Source: Strix aluco
Lineage: Eukaryota; Chordata; Aves; Strigiformes; Strigidae
Reading direction: 5' to 3'
Assembly (NCBI RefSeq): GCF_031877795.1
Contig: NC_133957.1
Location: 4,021,009 to 4,085,008 of the forward strand
Length of the DNA: 64,000 nt
Of this stretch, positions 9,126 to 20,984 are shown in pieces. Position numbers and translations under genes: made by a program. The first letter of the stretch is position 1. Each line of letters opens with the position of its first letter. The notes beneath the pieces were generated by a model. It did no database searches. It saw nothing but the letters and a program-made list of their open reading frames with translations, and was not told the origin of the DNA.

Positions 9126-12100
9126 CGAAGTCATCGTCTGTCTTGGGGGCGGGGGGGGGGGGCGATGTCATCGCCTGTCTTGGGGGTGGGCGAGGTCGTG
9201 GCCTGTCTTGGGGGGTGGGCGAGGTCATCGCCTCTCTTGGGGGGGAAGCGGTGTCATCGTCTGTCTTGGGGGGGGGTGTCCAAGGTCGTCGCCTGTCTTG
9301 GGGGGGGGGGGCTATGTCGTTGCCTCTCTTGGGGCGGTGGGGCGTTGTTGTCACCTGTCTTGGGGGGGGGCCGAGGTCGTCGCCTGTCTTGGGGGGGGGG
9401 GGCGATGTCGTCGCCTGTCTGGGGGGGGGGGGGGCTATGTCGTTGCCTCTCTTGGGGCGGTGGGGCGTTGTCGTCACCTGTCTTGGGGGGGGGGGGGCCG
9501 AGGTCGTCGCCTGTCTTTGGCGGGGGGGGGGGAGGTCGTTGCCTGTCTTGGGGGTGGGGGGGGGCGATGTCGTTGCATGTCTTGGGGGGGGGCGAGGTCA
9601 TCACCTGTCTTGGGGGGGGGGGGGGGGGGCGATGTCATCGTCTGTCCTGGGCGGGGGGCGGCGATGCCGTCGTCTATCTTGGGGGGTGGGGGGGCTGAAG
9701 TCGTCGCCTGTCTTGGCGGGGGGGGGTGGGTCGACGTCGTCGCCTGTCTTGCGGGGGGGTGGGACCCGAAGTCTTCGCCTGTCTTGGGGGAGGGGGAGGC
9801 GAGGTCGTCATCTGTCTTGGGGGGGGATGTCGTCGCCTGTCTTGTGAGTGGAGCGGGGGGGGGCGGCGATGTCGTCGTCTATCTTGGGGGGGGGGGTGGG
9901 GAAAGTCGTCGTCTGTCTTGGGGGGTGGGGGGGGGGGCGCGGTAGTCGTCTGTCTTGGGGGGGGGCTATGTCGTTGCCTGTGTTGGGGGGGGGGGCAATG
10001 TCATCGCCTGTGTTTGGGGGGGGGGGCAATGTCGTCGCCTGTCTTGGGGGGGGGGGGCGAGGTCATCGCCTGTCTTGGGGGGGGGGGCGAGGTCGTCGCC
10101 TGTCTTGGGGGGGCGGTGGGCGATGTCATCGTGTGTCTTGCGGGGGGGGCGAGGTCGTCCTCTGTCTTTTGGGGGCGGGGTGCGAGGTCGTCGTCTATCT
10201 TGGGGGGGAGGCGATGTCGTCGCATGAGGGGGGGGGGTGGCGAGGTCGTCATCTGTCTTGGGGGGGGGATGTCGTCGCCTGTCTTGTGGGGGGGGGGGGG
10301 GGCGGCGATGACGTCGTCTATCTTGGCGGGGGGGGCGATGTCGTCGCATGAGGGGGGGGGGGCGAGGTCGTCATCTGTCTTGGGGGGGGATGTCGTCACC
10401 TGTCTTGTGAGTGGAGGGGGGGGGGGGGGCGGCGATGTCGTCGTCTATCTTGGCGGGGGGGGCGATGTCGTCGTCTATCTTGGGTGGGGGGTGGGCGAAG
10501 TCGTCGCCTGTCTTGGGGGGGGGGGGCGCGGTAGTCGTCTGTCTTGGGGGGGGGGGGCTATGTCGTCGCCTGTGTTGGGGGGGGGCTATATGTCATCGCC
10601 TGTGTTTGGGGGGGGTTGTCGAGGTCATCGCCTGTCTTCGGGGGGGGGGAGGTCGTCGCTTGTCTTGGGCCGGGGCGAGGTCATCGTCTGTCTTGGGGGG
10701 GGGAGGTCATCGCTGTCTTGGAGGGGGGGTTTGAGGTCATTGCCTGTCTTGGGTCGGGGGGTCCGAGGTTATCACCTGTCTTGGAGGGGGTGGCGATGTC
10801 ATCGCCTGTCTTGGGGGGGTGGGCAAGATCGTCGTCACTCTTGGGGGGCAGGGGGCGATGTCGTCGCCTGTCTTAGCGGGGGGGGGGGGGGCGAGGTCGT
10901 CGTCTGTCTTGGGGGGGGGCTGGGAGGTCGTTGCCTGTCTTGGGGGGGGGGGGGGCGGGGCGATGTTGCCTCTCTTGGCGGGTGGTGGTGGCGATGTCGC
11001 CTGTATTGGGGGGGGGGGGAGGCGAAGTCGTCGCCTGTCTTGGGGGAGGGGGAGGCGAGGTCGTTGCCTGTCTTGGGGGGGGGGGGGGTGTCGTCGCCTG
11101 TGTTGGGGGGGGGGGAGGGGGGACGATGTCGTTGCCTGTGTTGAGGGGGGTCCGAGGTCGTCTCCTGTCTTGGGGGGGGGGGGGGGGGGGGGGCGATGTC
11201 TCCTCTTTTGGCGGGGGGGGGCTGCGATGTCGCCTGTATGGGGGGGGGGGGGCCGAGGTCGTTGCCTGTCTTGGCGGAGGGGGGGGCGAGATCGTCGCCT
11301 GTCTTGGGGGGAGGAAGGGGAGAGGTCGTTGCCTGTCTGGGGGGGGGGGGGTGTCGTCGTCTGTGTTTGGGGGGAGGGGGGACGATGTCGTCGCCTGTCT
11401 TGTGAGTGGAGGGGGGTGGAGGGCGATGTCCTCGTCTGTCCTGGGCGGGGGGCGGTGATGTCGTCGTCTATCTTGGGGGGGAGGCGATGTCGTCGCATGA
11501 GGGGGGGGGGGCGAGGTCGTCATCTGTCTTGGGGGGGGATGTCGTCGCCTGTCTTGTGAGTGGAGGGGGGGGGGACGGCGATGTCGTCGTCTATCTTGGC
11601 GGGGGGGGCGATGTCGTCGTCTATCTTGGGGGGGGGTGGGCGAAGTCGTCGCCTGTCTTGGGGGGGGGGGGGCGCGGTAGTCGTCTGTCTTGGGGGGGGG
11701 GCTATGTCGTCGCCTGTGTTGGGGGGGGGGGCAATGTCATCGCCTGTGTTTGGGGGGGGGGGCAATGTCGTCGCCTGTGTTGGGGGGGGGACTATGTCGT
11801 CGCCTGTGTTGGGGGGGGGCAATGTCGTCGCCTGTGTTGGGGGGGGGGTGTCGAAGTCGTCGCCTGTCTTCGGGGGGGGGGGAGGTCGTCGCTTGTCTTG
11901 GGCCGGGGTGAGGTCATCGTCTGTCTTGGGGGTGGGGAGGTCATCGCTGTCTTGGAGGGGGTGGCGATGTCATCGCCTGTCTTGGGGGGGTGGGCAAGAC
12001 CGTCGTCACTCTTGGGGGGCAGGGGGCGATGTCGTCGCCTGTCTTAGCGGGGGAGGGGGGGCGAGGTCGTCGTCTGTCTTGGCGGGGGGGGGGTGTCGTC

Positions 12101-13765
12101 GCCTGTGTTGGGGGGGGAGGGGGGACGATGTCGTTGCCTGTGTTGAGGGGGGGTCCGAGGTCGTCGCCTGTCTTGGAGGGGGGGAGGGGGGCGATGTCTC
12201 CTCTTTTGGCGGGGGGGGGGGGCAGCGATGTCGCCTGTATGGGGGGTGGGGGGGGGGGCCGAGGTCGTTGCCTGTCTTGGCGGAGGGGGGGGCGAGATCG
12301 TCGCCTGTCTTGGGGGAGGAAGGGGAGAGGTCGTTGCCTGTCTTGGGGGGGGGCGGTGTCGTCGCCTGTGTTGGGGGGGAGGGGGGACGATGTCGTCGCC
12401 TGTTTTGGGGGGGGGGGGAGGTCGTCGCCTGTCTTGTGAGTGGAGGGGGGTGGAGGGCGATGTCCTCGTCTGTCCTGGGCGGGGGGCGGCGATGTCGTGG
12501 TCTATCTTGGCGCGGGGGGCGATGTCGTCGCATGGGGGGGGGGGGGGCGTGGTCGTTGCCTGTATTGGGGGGGGGAGTTCGTTGCCTGTGTTGGGGGGGG
12601 GGGGTGTCGTCACCTGTGTTGGGGGGGGGGTCGAGGTCGTCGCCTGTCTTGGGGGGTGGGCAAGATCGTCGTCACTCTTGGGGGGCGGGGGGGCGATGTC
12701 GTCACCTGTCTTGGGGGGGGGCGAAGTCATCGCGTGTCTTGGCGAGGGGGGGGGGCGATGTCGCCTCTTTTGGCGGAGGGGGGGGGGGATGTCGTCGCCT
12801 GTCTTGTGAGTGGAGGGGGGGGGGCGATGTCGTCGTCTATCTTGGCAGGGGGGGCAATGTCGTCGCATGGGGGGGGGGGGCGCGAGGTCGTGGCCTGTCT
12901 TGGGGGGGGGCGTGGTCTTTGTATTGGGGGCGGGGGGCGAGTTCGTTGCATGTGTTGGGGGGGGCTGTCGTCAACTGTGTTGGGGGGGGGAGGGGGGACA
13001 ATGTCGTCGCCTGTCTTTGGGGGGGGGGGGGGGGGGCGAGGTCGTTGCCTGTCTTGGGCGGGGGGGGGGGATATCGCCTGTCTTGGGGGGGGGGGGGTGA
13101 GGTCGTCGCCTCTCTTGGGGGGGGGGGGTGGGCGATGTCATCGTGTGTCTTGCGGGGGGGACGAGGTCGTCCTCTGTCTTTTGGGGGCGGGGGGCGAGGT
13201 CGTCGTCTATCTTGGGGGGGAGGCGATGTCGTCGCATGAGAGGGGGGGTGGCGAGGTCGTCATCTGTCTTGGGGGGGGGATGTCGTCGCCTGTCTTGTGA
13301 GTGGAGGGGGGGGGGGGGCGGCGATGTCGTCGTCTATCTTGGCGGGGGGGGGTGGGCGAAGTCGTCGCCTGTCTTGGGGGGGGGGGGCGCGGTAGTCGTC
13401 TGTCTTGGGGGGGGGCTATGTCGTCGCCTGTGTTGGGGGGGGGGCAATGTCATCGCCTGTGTTTGGGGGGGGGGCAATGTCGTCGCCTGTGTTGGGGGGG
13501 GGGGACTATGTCATCGCCTGTGTTGGGGGGGGGTCTATGTCGTCGCCTGTCTTGGGTCGGGGGGTCCGAGGTCGTCACCTGTCTTGGAGGGGGGGGGGTG
13601 GCGATGTCATCGCCTGTCTTGGGGGGGTGGGCAAGATCGTCGTCACTCTTGGGGGGCAGGGGGCGATGTCGTCGCCTGTCTTAGCGGGGGAGGGGGGGCG
13701 AGGTCGTCGTCTGTCTTGGGGGGGGGGGGGGGTGTCGTCGCCTGTGTTGGGGGGGGAGGGGGGAC
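9126..13765 (+). repeat. 4.6-kb G-rich CpG minisatellite
   Basis: The array has roughly 33-40 base units built on the core GTCGTCGCCTGTCTTGGGG, each followed by a variable G run of 6 to more than 20. I estimate about 120 copies. Variant units (GCCTGTGTT, GTCTATCTT, GCATGAG, CTGTCTTGTGAGTGG) recur in a fixed order, showing higher-order repetition. One strand is almost pure G-runs plus a CpG-bearing core, so it should form G-quadruplexes and be a target for CpG methylation. All six frames read as glycine-, serine- or proline-rich strings of changing phase. That reflects unit length, not coding. Confidence 0.95.
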
Positions 13766-13769
13766 GTTA

Positions 13770-13787
13770 GTAGTTATTAATAACTAC
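13770..13787. repeat. 18-bp perfect palindrome at repeat boundary
   Basis: GTAGTTATTAATAACTAC is its own reverse complement. It lies 4 bases after the last minisatellite unit and at the edge of the minus-strand retroviral relic. Confidence 0.85.
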
Positions 13788-14095
13788 ATTTCGTCTAAGC
13801 TACATCTTTCACTAGTGACTAGTAAGCCCATATATTTCATTAAGGAGTTGCAATTACTGTCAGCATTTTCTCTTAAAAGAGTTGGCAACTGCAGTGTGAT
13901 TAAGGACAGAGATAGTGTATTTTGTCCTATTGCAGTAGCAAGCATTACCCATACATTCCGCTTTGGCTGTTTTGGAATCCAGGGGTTAGTCAGTCCAGCT
14001 GTTAGGATGGTGCTGGCAGTGATAAGGCAGGTCGCATCCATCTCGCTGGGATCCACTGCGGGCTGCTGCTCAGCAATACGGTTCCCGTTTTGCAC
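13784..14095 (-). pseudogene. ERVK env surface-subunit fragment
   Basis: A roughly 100-codon frame contains NPWIPKQPKRNVWVMLATA and GQNTLSLSL, matching the N-terminal part of the avian ERVK/alpharetrovirus-type surface protein. It lies downstream of the transmembrane fragment, although the surface subunit should come first. This implies a rearrangement or a second insertion. It ends at the palindrome bordering the minisatellite. Confidence 0.55.
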
Positions 14096-14175
14096 TTTTG
14101 GTTAGCACAGTTTCTTTATCAATGTTCATTCCAAATTCTTCTTCACTGTTTACTGCTCCCAAGGCTTACCACCAG

Positions 14176-14520
14176 CTAATTCAACAAGGTCACTAGTGCT
14201 GTTATGTTCCAAAGACAGGCCAGACATCGATCCAGCATTGTTAAGGCCCACGTCTCCCCCTTTTTTTCTACTAACAACACAGTCCATATTGCTCTATCAA
14301 TCAGGCATTGCACACATTGTAAAATACGTGGTATACATATAATAATACATAAGAATATTCTTACAGCTATCAAAGTTGATTTTAAGATAGACTTAAGCCA
14401 GCCACTTTTTCCCCATCCCCCTAAAAACTCATCAAGCCAGCTATCTTGAACCTGTAACTTGGAAATGTGTTCCTTCAAAAGTTGTATACTCTCTCTTCCT
14501 CCAACATGTCCCAAACTCAC
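14176..14520 (-). pseudogene. ERVK env transmembrane-subunit C-terminal fragment
   Basis: The frame has a heptad-like segment (SIQLLKEHISKLQ), a W-rich membrane-proximal part and a membrane anchor (IFLCIIICIPRILQC). This is the C-terminal part of a retroviral transmembrane protein. It directly follows the integrase end, so most of env has been deleted. Confidence 0.65.
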
Positions 14521-14529
14521 AGCAAATGG

Positions 14530-15400
14530 TCAGTCAAAGAGACCGCAAACTGTCGACACAGGGGCATCCACAGCACCCACAGCTGGCTCCTGACTGTCCA
14601 CCAAAAGCTGCCTCTCACGCCTCAGGTGTGGTTGCACACACCTTGCTGGTAACCATCGGGAACCGTGACCTGTGGAGACACAAGCATAACCTCTTCCCCA
14701 GGTTATTAAAGGATCTGGTCCTTCCCAGTTACCACTCTCCAGGTTTTTTGCTAACCCTTGAGCCTTGTCCTGGACTTCTTGTTGATCTGGTATCTGCGAC
14801 GAGAAGTGATGCAATATTGGTGGCACCTGTGAGACAGGGGAAATGTTTAAAAAGTTCATGACATATAATGCCTTATTTAGCCTTTCGTGAGGTGTAGATT
14901 GATACCCTCCATCTCCCCCTTTTTGTTGTTGCAATAGACGCCTTAGCGTGCCATGCGTACGCTCCACAATGGCCTGTCCGGTTGGTGAGTGGGGAATGCT
15001 GGGCAGATGCTTGACTCCCCACGGTATGGCAGGACGCAGACACTGCTCCAGAAAAGGTATCAACAGACACAGGTACATATTTTAATGTTCCAAATGCAGC
15101 AAAGTGAGTGACGTCAGATTGCCATAATTCTAGAGGTGAGTCCCCGAGGGTTGACACCACTGGCTGTTGAAGAGAGGGAGTCCTTCTGGCATTCAGGGCA
15201 AGTCGCAATGATGTCTTTAGCCTGACGCCTTGATAAAGAAAACTCGTTTTGTATTGCCCTGGCATTTTGGTGGAAAAATGCATGTGAAAGCCGTGCTTGC
15301 TCGAAGACATTTGTATTAGCCACTGTAACATGTGCATAGTAACCGGAACAATGATACACACAGGTTCCTGACCAGCAAGGAACAGTAGGCGCTGCCTACC
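14530..15400 (-). pseudogene. ERVK integrase remnant
   Basis: The N-terminal zinc domain (LSHAFFHQNA, then CPEC) lies at about 15360-15180 in one frame. The first catalytic aspartate follows in another frame, in WQSDVTHF (Asp codon 15113-15115). After SVDTFSGAVSASCH the text jumps near 15020-15030 to IPHSPTGQAIVERTHGTL and then to the C-terminal GPDPLITWGRGYACVS. The segment carrying the second catalytic aspartate is missing. Integrase inserts viral DNA into the host chromosome; this copy is inactive. Confidence 0.8.
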
Positions 15401-16573
15401 TTTCATGGTCAGTTTGGCAAACATTTCTGGACGAGTAGTGACCGTCTTGTGCATTTGGTGTGACAAAAAAATCCATTCAATAATAACAGGAGGGTCACTA
15501 AGTGTTTCATCCCACTGAAACAGCAGAGCATATGGGTGCCCTGGAGGGTTAAATAGTATCAGTTGATACGGATGGCCAGGCGCACATCATGATGCTTGTC
15601 TTTCTGAGATGGTGTTAGCCACATGATGGAGCTCTTGTTTCGTTTTCTCTGTAAGTACTCTGGGTGATGTCAGTGAAGGATCTCCTCGCAAAATATCAAA
15701 CAAGCTATGCAGATCATCATTAGTTAGGCCCAACAATGGCCATATCCAATTTATGGCTCCCAACAGTTTCTGTAAATCATTTAAAGTCTTAACATCAGTT
15801 TTAAGTTTAACCTGTTGCAGGACAATGGTCTGTTCACAAATTCTCCACCCCAGGTACTGCCACGGTGATGATCGCTGTACCTTTTCAGGCGCTGTTTGCA
15901 ACCCCACTTGAGATACTGAGTCTTTGGTTAAAGCAAGAGCCTTTCCCATGATCTCCTGTGTTTCTGCTGCTATAAGAATGTCATCCATATAATGATATAT
16001 AACAGACTGGGGGACCTGCGTTCTAACAGGGCTCAAAGCCATTGCAACAAACCACTGACACATCGTGGGACTGTTTTTCATGCCTTGGGGCAAAACAACC
16101 CAGTGGTACCATCTTGCAGGTTCACTAACATTAATACTGGGAACAGAGAAGGCAAATTTAGGTGCATCATCCGGAAGCAAGGGAATGGTAAAATACCAAT
16201 CCTTTAGATCAATTATTACAAGATGCCAGTTTTGGAGAATCATTTCTGGGGAGGGCATTCCTGGCTGTAATGTACCCATATCCTCCATGGCATCATTAAT
16301 GCGTCAGAGATCATGTAAACATTGCCATTTACCACTTTTCTTTAAAATAACAAACACTGGGGAATTCCAAGGACTGGTGGTAGGTACGATATGTCCTGTA
16401 CTTAACTGTTCATGAACTAAATCATTAAGGTGGCATAAATTTTCCATTGGCAAGGGCCACTGATCCACCCACACAGGTGATTCTGTTTTCCAGGTTAGTT
16501 TCAGGGTGGGTTTAGGGGTGGGTTGCGCTGCAGTGGCCCTTAAAACAAATTTGATCCAATTTGAGTTCCCCAT
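15400..16573 (-). pseudogene. ERVK reverse transcriptase with one nonsense codon
   Basis: From 16573 the frame shows the RT fingers ([19 protein letters not shown]), then a TGA at 16306-16304 at an arginine position. It continues in the same frame with YFTIPLLPDDAPKFAFSVP, the catalytic YMDD (15991-15980) and the thumb region to a stop at 15589. The connection part (LLFQWDETLSDPPVIIEWIF) follows in another frame to about 15400. RNase H is missing before integrase begins. Confidence 0.85.
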
Positions 16574-16574
16574 T

Positions 16575-16760
16575 GAGCCGTACAGTCACAACCCCATAAT
16601 GTAATAGGGGTTTCCAATATAAATGGATGAATATTTGCTACCCAGTTTTCTGGGCCCCTTACATGAATGAGATCTTTGCTTTGAAACATTACAGCATGAC
16701 CACCAACCCTGAAAAGCGCTTGAGTTACCTGAGCTAACGGCCAGTGCTGTGGCCATCTGC
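16575..16760 (-). pseudogene. ERVK protease C-terminal remnant
   Basis: Read on the minus strand, the segment up to the RT ends with a [12 protein letters not shown] stretch followed by AQWGT. This is the end of a betaretroviral protease region. Homology stops abruptly at the telomere-like repeat at 16771. Confidence 0.5.
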
Positions 16761-16770
16761 TCGCAGATAT

Positions 16771-17030
16771 AGCCCCAAGCCTAAACGCTAACCATAACCC
16801 CTAAGCCTAACCCCTAAGCCTAAACACTAACCCTAAACCTAACCCCTAATTCCTAACCCTAAACCCTAACCTCAATCCCTAACACCAACCACTAACCCTC
16901 ATCCTAACCCCTAATCCCTAACGCAAACACCTATCCTCTAACCCCTAAAACATAACCCATTACCATAACCCCTAACCCTTAAATCTAAGACCTAACCCTA
17001 AGCCCAAACCCTAAACCCTAAGCCCTAAAC
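16771..17030 (-). repeat. Degenerate interstitial telomeric repeat
   Basis: About 260 bases are made of CCCTAA and near variants (CCCCTAA, CCTAAG, ACCCTAAA). TTAGGG is therefore on the minus strand. That orientation is what a telomere at the left end of the sequence to the right (17031 onward) would show. Units are diverged, so the array is old, or subtelomere-type. Confidence 0.9.
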
Positions 17031-20000
17031 ACACAGCCCCACATACAAGCTAAGGCTCATTCAACCCACTCAACTACTGCACAAACTGCCACTCCCAGCA
17101 AGCCAGAGTCCACCCTCCAGCACCTGCCAAACACAAGGGAAATAACTGTGGCGGCTGTCTACAGCTACTTGTCCAGAGATGGACCGTAAGGCATCTTGGG
17201 CAGATCAATGTGTTACTACACAACTACAAGTCTGTTCTCCCCTTGAAACAAACAGCTTCACTCAACAGTCAGAATTGAGTAGAACTGTTAAGCAGGTATT
17301 CTTTTTCACAGCGCTGAGCAGCACTGGGGATCGCTCCACCATAAGTGCTGCACTCATAAAACTCTGACTAATATACACAAAAAGCATACATATGCATTAG
17401 ATTTCTTAGAAAAGGCAGTCTTATGCTAATGGATTCTTCGAATTCATTTACATAGTCTGAGCATGCATAGTAAAAATAGAGTGAGGGTCTTCTCCCCTCC
17501 TTAGGGGTCGACATAGACTCTCTCACACTGTCCGTTAGTGAACTTCAGGTTTCTAGTGTCCATGGATGGCCATAGAGTTACTTCATCCATCCTTCAGCTC
17601 CTGTTTGTTCCAGCTTTCAGCACTTATCTCAATACTGGCATCTTCTTAGGCCCTTGTTTTCTTTAGTTTCTTGCTATTAGGGATGTACTCAGGGAGTTTT
17701 TCAGACTGTCCAAGGTCTGTCTTTACTAGGCAAGGAGTTAAGGGTTTCAAAACATCTTACAAGTGGGTAATGAGTAGACAGGGTAGTTAGGAAAAAGTAT
17801 AAATGAAAATATATACATTACAGTAAAATACAGAAAAAATACAGGAAAAATAGTAAAATACCAGTGATGTCTATCGTTAAAACTAAATGTCTTATATTAC
17901 AGGTCCCTGTACATTAGCAGTTTCAAGTATACTTGTAGCAGCTTCCCTTCACCCTTGTCTTTACTATGGCTAAACTCCTGGGCAGGACAGGTCCAACCCT
18001 GACACAGACACACACCGAATGCAGACACCACAAGGGAAGTGACTGTCAGACACAAGAGGACCACAAGCGAGAAAAACGACAACCGTAGGGAAGATGCTGC
18101 CAGCAGAGAAGCCCTACAGCACCATGATGGCACAGATGCATTGAAGCAGCCCCGAAATGAGAGGTGACCGCTACAGCCTGTGAGACAAAGTTACCATTGA
18201 AACCAGACTGATGGATATGTGAGAAGCTGGGCTTTAAGACTTCAGATGTGGGGATGAAACCCCAGAAGACTACCACATGCCAAAACAACTCTCAAAAGCA
18301 CAGCTGCAGGTGCCATCTACCTTGCCACTGTGGGAGACAACTGCTCAAGAACATCCTCAATGCAACATGCACCAGATGGATCCATGCTTCAGGTTATAAT
18401 TGCAAGACAAGAAGGGCTCAGCAGGTGCTATGCTGATGAGGCGATGTACTCGAGACTCTTGGGCTACTGAGATGCCTGCTGATCACAAAGAGCTACAGAG
18501 AGATCAAGACCTGAGGATGGCATGGTATAAGATGCAGAATGCAGAAGACACAAACTACACAATGACACAGACACAGGCTGGAACTGCCCTGCCCAGCACA
18601 CGGTACTCTGGTGCTAAAGTAACTCTCTCCCTTTATGAACACAAAGGGCACTGTTCCCAGACAGTCCTCTCCCCTATGCCAACATGAAAAGGCCTCCCTG
18701 CAATTCCCAATCCTGTCCCTTCCTCCCAGATCCTTCCCAGCCCTGGACCCTCAACTTCACTTTCAGAGGGCCAGGGGCCAGAGTCATCTTGCACAACAAC
18801 CACGTGGGCTAACTGGGATGTTCCCAAGTCACCGGGTTCCTCTGCAACATCTGCAGAACACCCACAAAGAGTGCGAGCGGCCACCATCATGTTGGCCAAT
18901 GCCAACCTCTTCCACGACACCCCCTTCAGACGCACCGCTCGCCTCCTCGTTCGAGTCAGACGCTGTGGTCATCATCGCTTGTGGTACCTAACATACCAAG
19001 ACATACAAAATCACCATTGTGCTTCTGACAAGTCACCTGCCACTGCTCCTCCTCGCTACCGCCCCAGCTCACCTCAAATGCTCATCCGACTCCAAAGGCT
19101 GCCTGCACAGTAAACAGGATACACTAAGCTCATAATAAATATAACTCTAGTAATTTAGCCCCATGCTTTAACAGTTACTTCTGCTAAGCAGGCAAATCAT
19201 TAATACAAAAGTATAACCAATAAAGAGGGATTTATTCTTTAGGTTTCTTTTTCCCTTGACAAAACAACCCAAATTTATCTGACCAACAGTAACTCCACTG
19301 CTTTGTTTTCTACTTTTCTATTTAATGTATTTTTCTACTTTTTTGGAAAGTACAGGGATTAACCTCTAACTCTTCCATATATTCCTTTGAAAATTCTATC
19401 CATAACCTAAGACTACTTAAAAGCTAGAGAGTCACCTGCTTACAGGGTTTTTAATAACAATATAGGGCTTGATTTAAGGAGTTTCACGGCCTTCTCAAAT
19501 CTAGATAAAGCAGTAAGCTCTCACTTAAAGTAAGATCAACAGAACAAGCATGGTATGAGAAGTAGTCCATACGGATTAAAAAATACAAGGGCAATCCACT
19601 CAAGGGAGATGGGAGGGACACAGGACAAGAACAGAGCAGTCAGTAGTAACTAGACAGACAGAGGTACAGCAAAAAGTATGAAGCAGAAACTAGTCTGGGA
19701 AAGCTAAGGATTTGAAAAAGGTCCATAAACCTCCCAGTGAATGTCTTTAAACTATATATGGTGGCACATCTTTTGTTATCCCAACTTTTATAAGGAGGAA
19801 AAGGAATCACATGTTGCAAAGGTAGAAGAGGTTGAAATCAGGCACAAAAAAGGGTCTTAACTCCTGGCCAAAAGGCTGAAGGCTTATGGGACAGAGTTAC
19901 AGAAGAAAATAAACCCAAGGAAAGACAAGCACTCAGGTAACTAAGGCATATAAAGAGAAGGCCATAAAATTATCTGCTTATGATTAACATCCAAGAGACA

Positions 20001-20489
20001 GATAAAGTTAGCAAAGGATCAACTTCAAAGATGGAGACTTTAGTTGGGAAACATGAAGGCACACAGGTCTACTTATTCTTAAGGAGTCACTGAGACACTG
20101 GGAAAGGATAAACTTCAAAAAAAAGGGACTGAAAATAGAGTTCAAGGTGACAACAGCTGCTGACATACAGCACAGAGAAAAACAGTTGTGAGGAGAAAAA
20201 ATGAAAGCAGCGACACAAATTTCTATCATGCAGGGTTCACTTATATCTGTATTTGTTTCAGAGGCATAGGAAAGTTTACGTTTCACACCCAAACCAAAGA
20301 ATAAAGGGTACAAATACACTTTTACAACTACATTTAAGCGATTAAAATGTAATTTGGCTGTTTTATTAGCACTCAAGTACTGTGCAATGATTATGTAAGA
20401 AGACAGATGAACAAAGTCAACTTCCCTGACTTCAGAAGAGACAGGTTCCTAATTCAAATATCTCCTTTGAGGCTGAATCTCAATGACTT
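17031..20489. other. No gene recognised
   Basis: Mostly unique AT-moderate DNA. 17400-17800 has an LTR-like feel (CTTAGGGGTCGACATAGAC) but I cannot define ends. At 18250-19110 open frames overlap on both strands without splice signals or known motifs. 19130-20450 is AT-rich with nothing recognisable. Confidence 0.4.
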
Positions 20490-20657
20490 ATCACAGAATC
20501 GTCTAGGTTGGAAAAGACCTTGAAGATCATCCAGTCCAACCATTAACCCAACATTAACAGTTCTCAACTCCACCACACCCCTCAGCACTATGTCGACCCT
20601 ACTCTTAAACACCTCCAGGGATGGGGACTCCACCACTGCCCTGGGCAGCCCATTCCT
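20490..20657 (-). mobile_element. CR1 LINE 3' end, minus strand
   Basis: It starts TCACAGAATCGTCTAGGTTG and passes through CTCAGCACTATGTCGACCC and CTTAAACACCTCCAGGGATG to GGGCAGCCCATTCC. This is the reverse complement of the last ~165 bases of a common bird CR1 subfamily. It is 5'-truncated and lies about 330 bp upstream of the CRE sites of the membrane-protein gene. Confidence 0.85.
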
Positions 20658-20984
20658 GGGGTCTCCCAAGGTGCCAAACTGGGCTCCAGCCTGGAAGCTG
20701 CCTACAGGAGGGGATCTTGCACTTGTCTCAAGGCTAAAATCACTCCATCAGCTTCATGAGCTGTTGGCAGCAGCACCCGAGGAGGTCAGACATCCCTTGG
20801 CTGTGCTTTCCTGCTGCTCTGGGGGCTGTGAGCTCCTCGCTGCTCCTGTGACAGTGCCTAGAAAACAGGACAGAGCTGCCCGAGGGGACGAGCTCCCCTC
20901 CCTGGGGGCAGCTCCCCTGGCATTGCTCCAGCGGCTCTCCTCGAGCACTCCGAGAGCCGTCCCCACACAGCCTCGCCCCGGCCA

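Larger units (their letters stand above)
13784..16760 (-). mobile_element. Betaretrovirus-like (ERVK) relic, rearranged
   Basis: Read on the minus strand from 16760 down: protease end, RT with YMDD, thumb/connection, integrase, an env transmembrane fragment, then an env surface fragment. RNase H, part of integrase and most of env are deleted. The order of the two env pieces is inverted relative to a normal provirus. No LTR is evident. Gag and the 5' end are replaced by telomere-like repeat. Confidence 0.8.

Noticed and set aside
8834..14105. Very long open frames on both strands, up to 559 codons
   Set aside because: They are the minisatellite read through. The same unit gives VVACLGGG, SSPVLGGG or RRLSWGGG depending on phase, and phase changes with each G-run length. 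There is no splice or start context.
16771..17030. An active telomere or chromosome end
   Set aside because: Repeats are diverged and unique sequence continues on both sides, so it is internal.
18633..18991. Overlapping 100-118 codon frames on both strands
   Set aside because: No motif, no splice sites, and both strands equally open.
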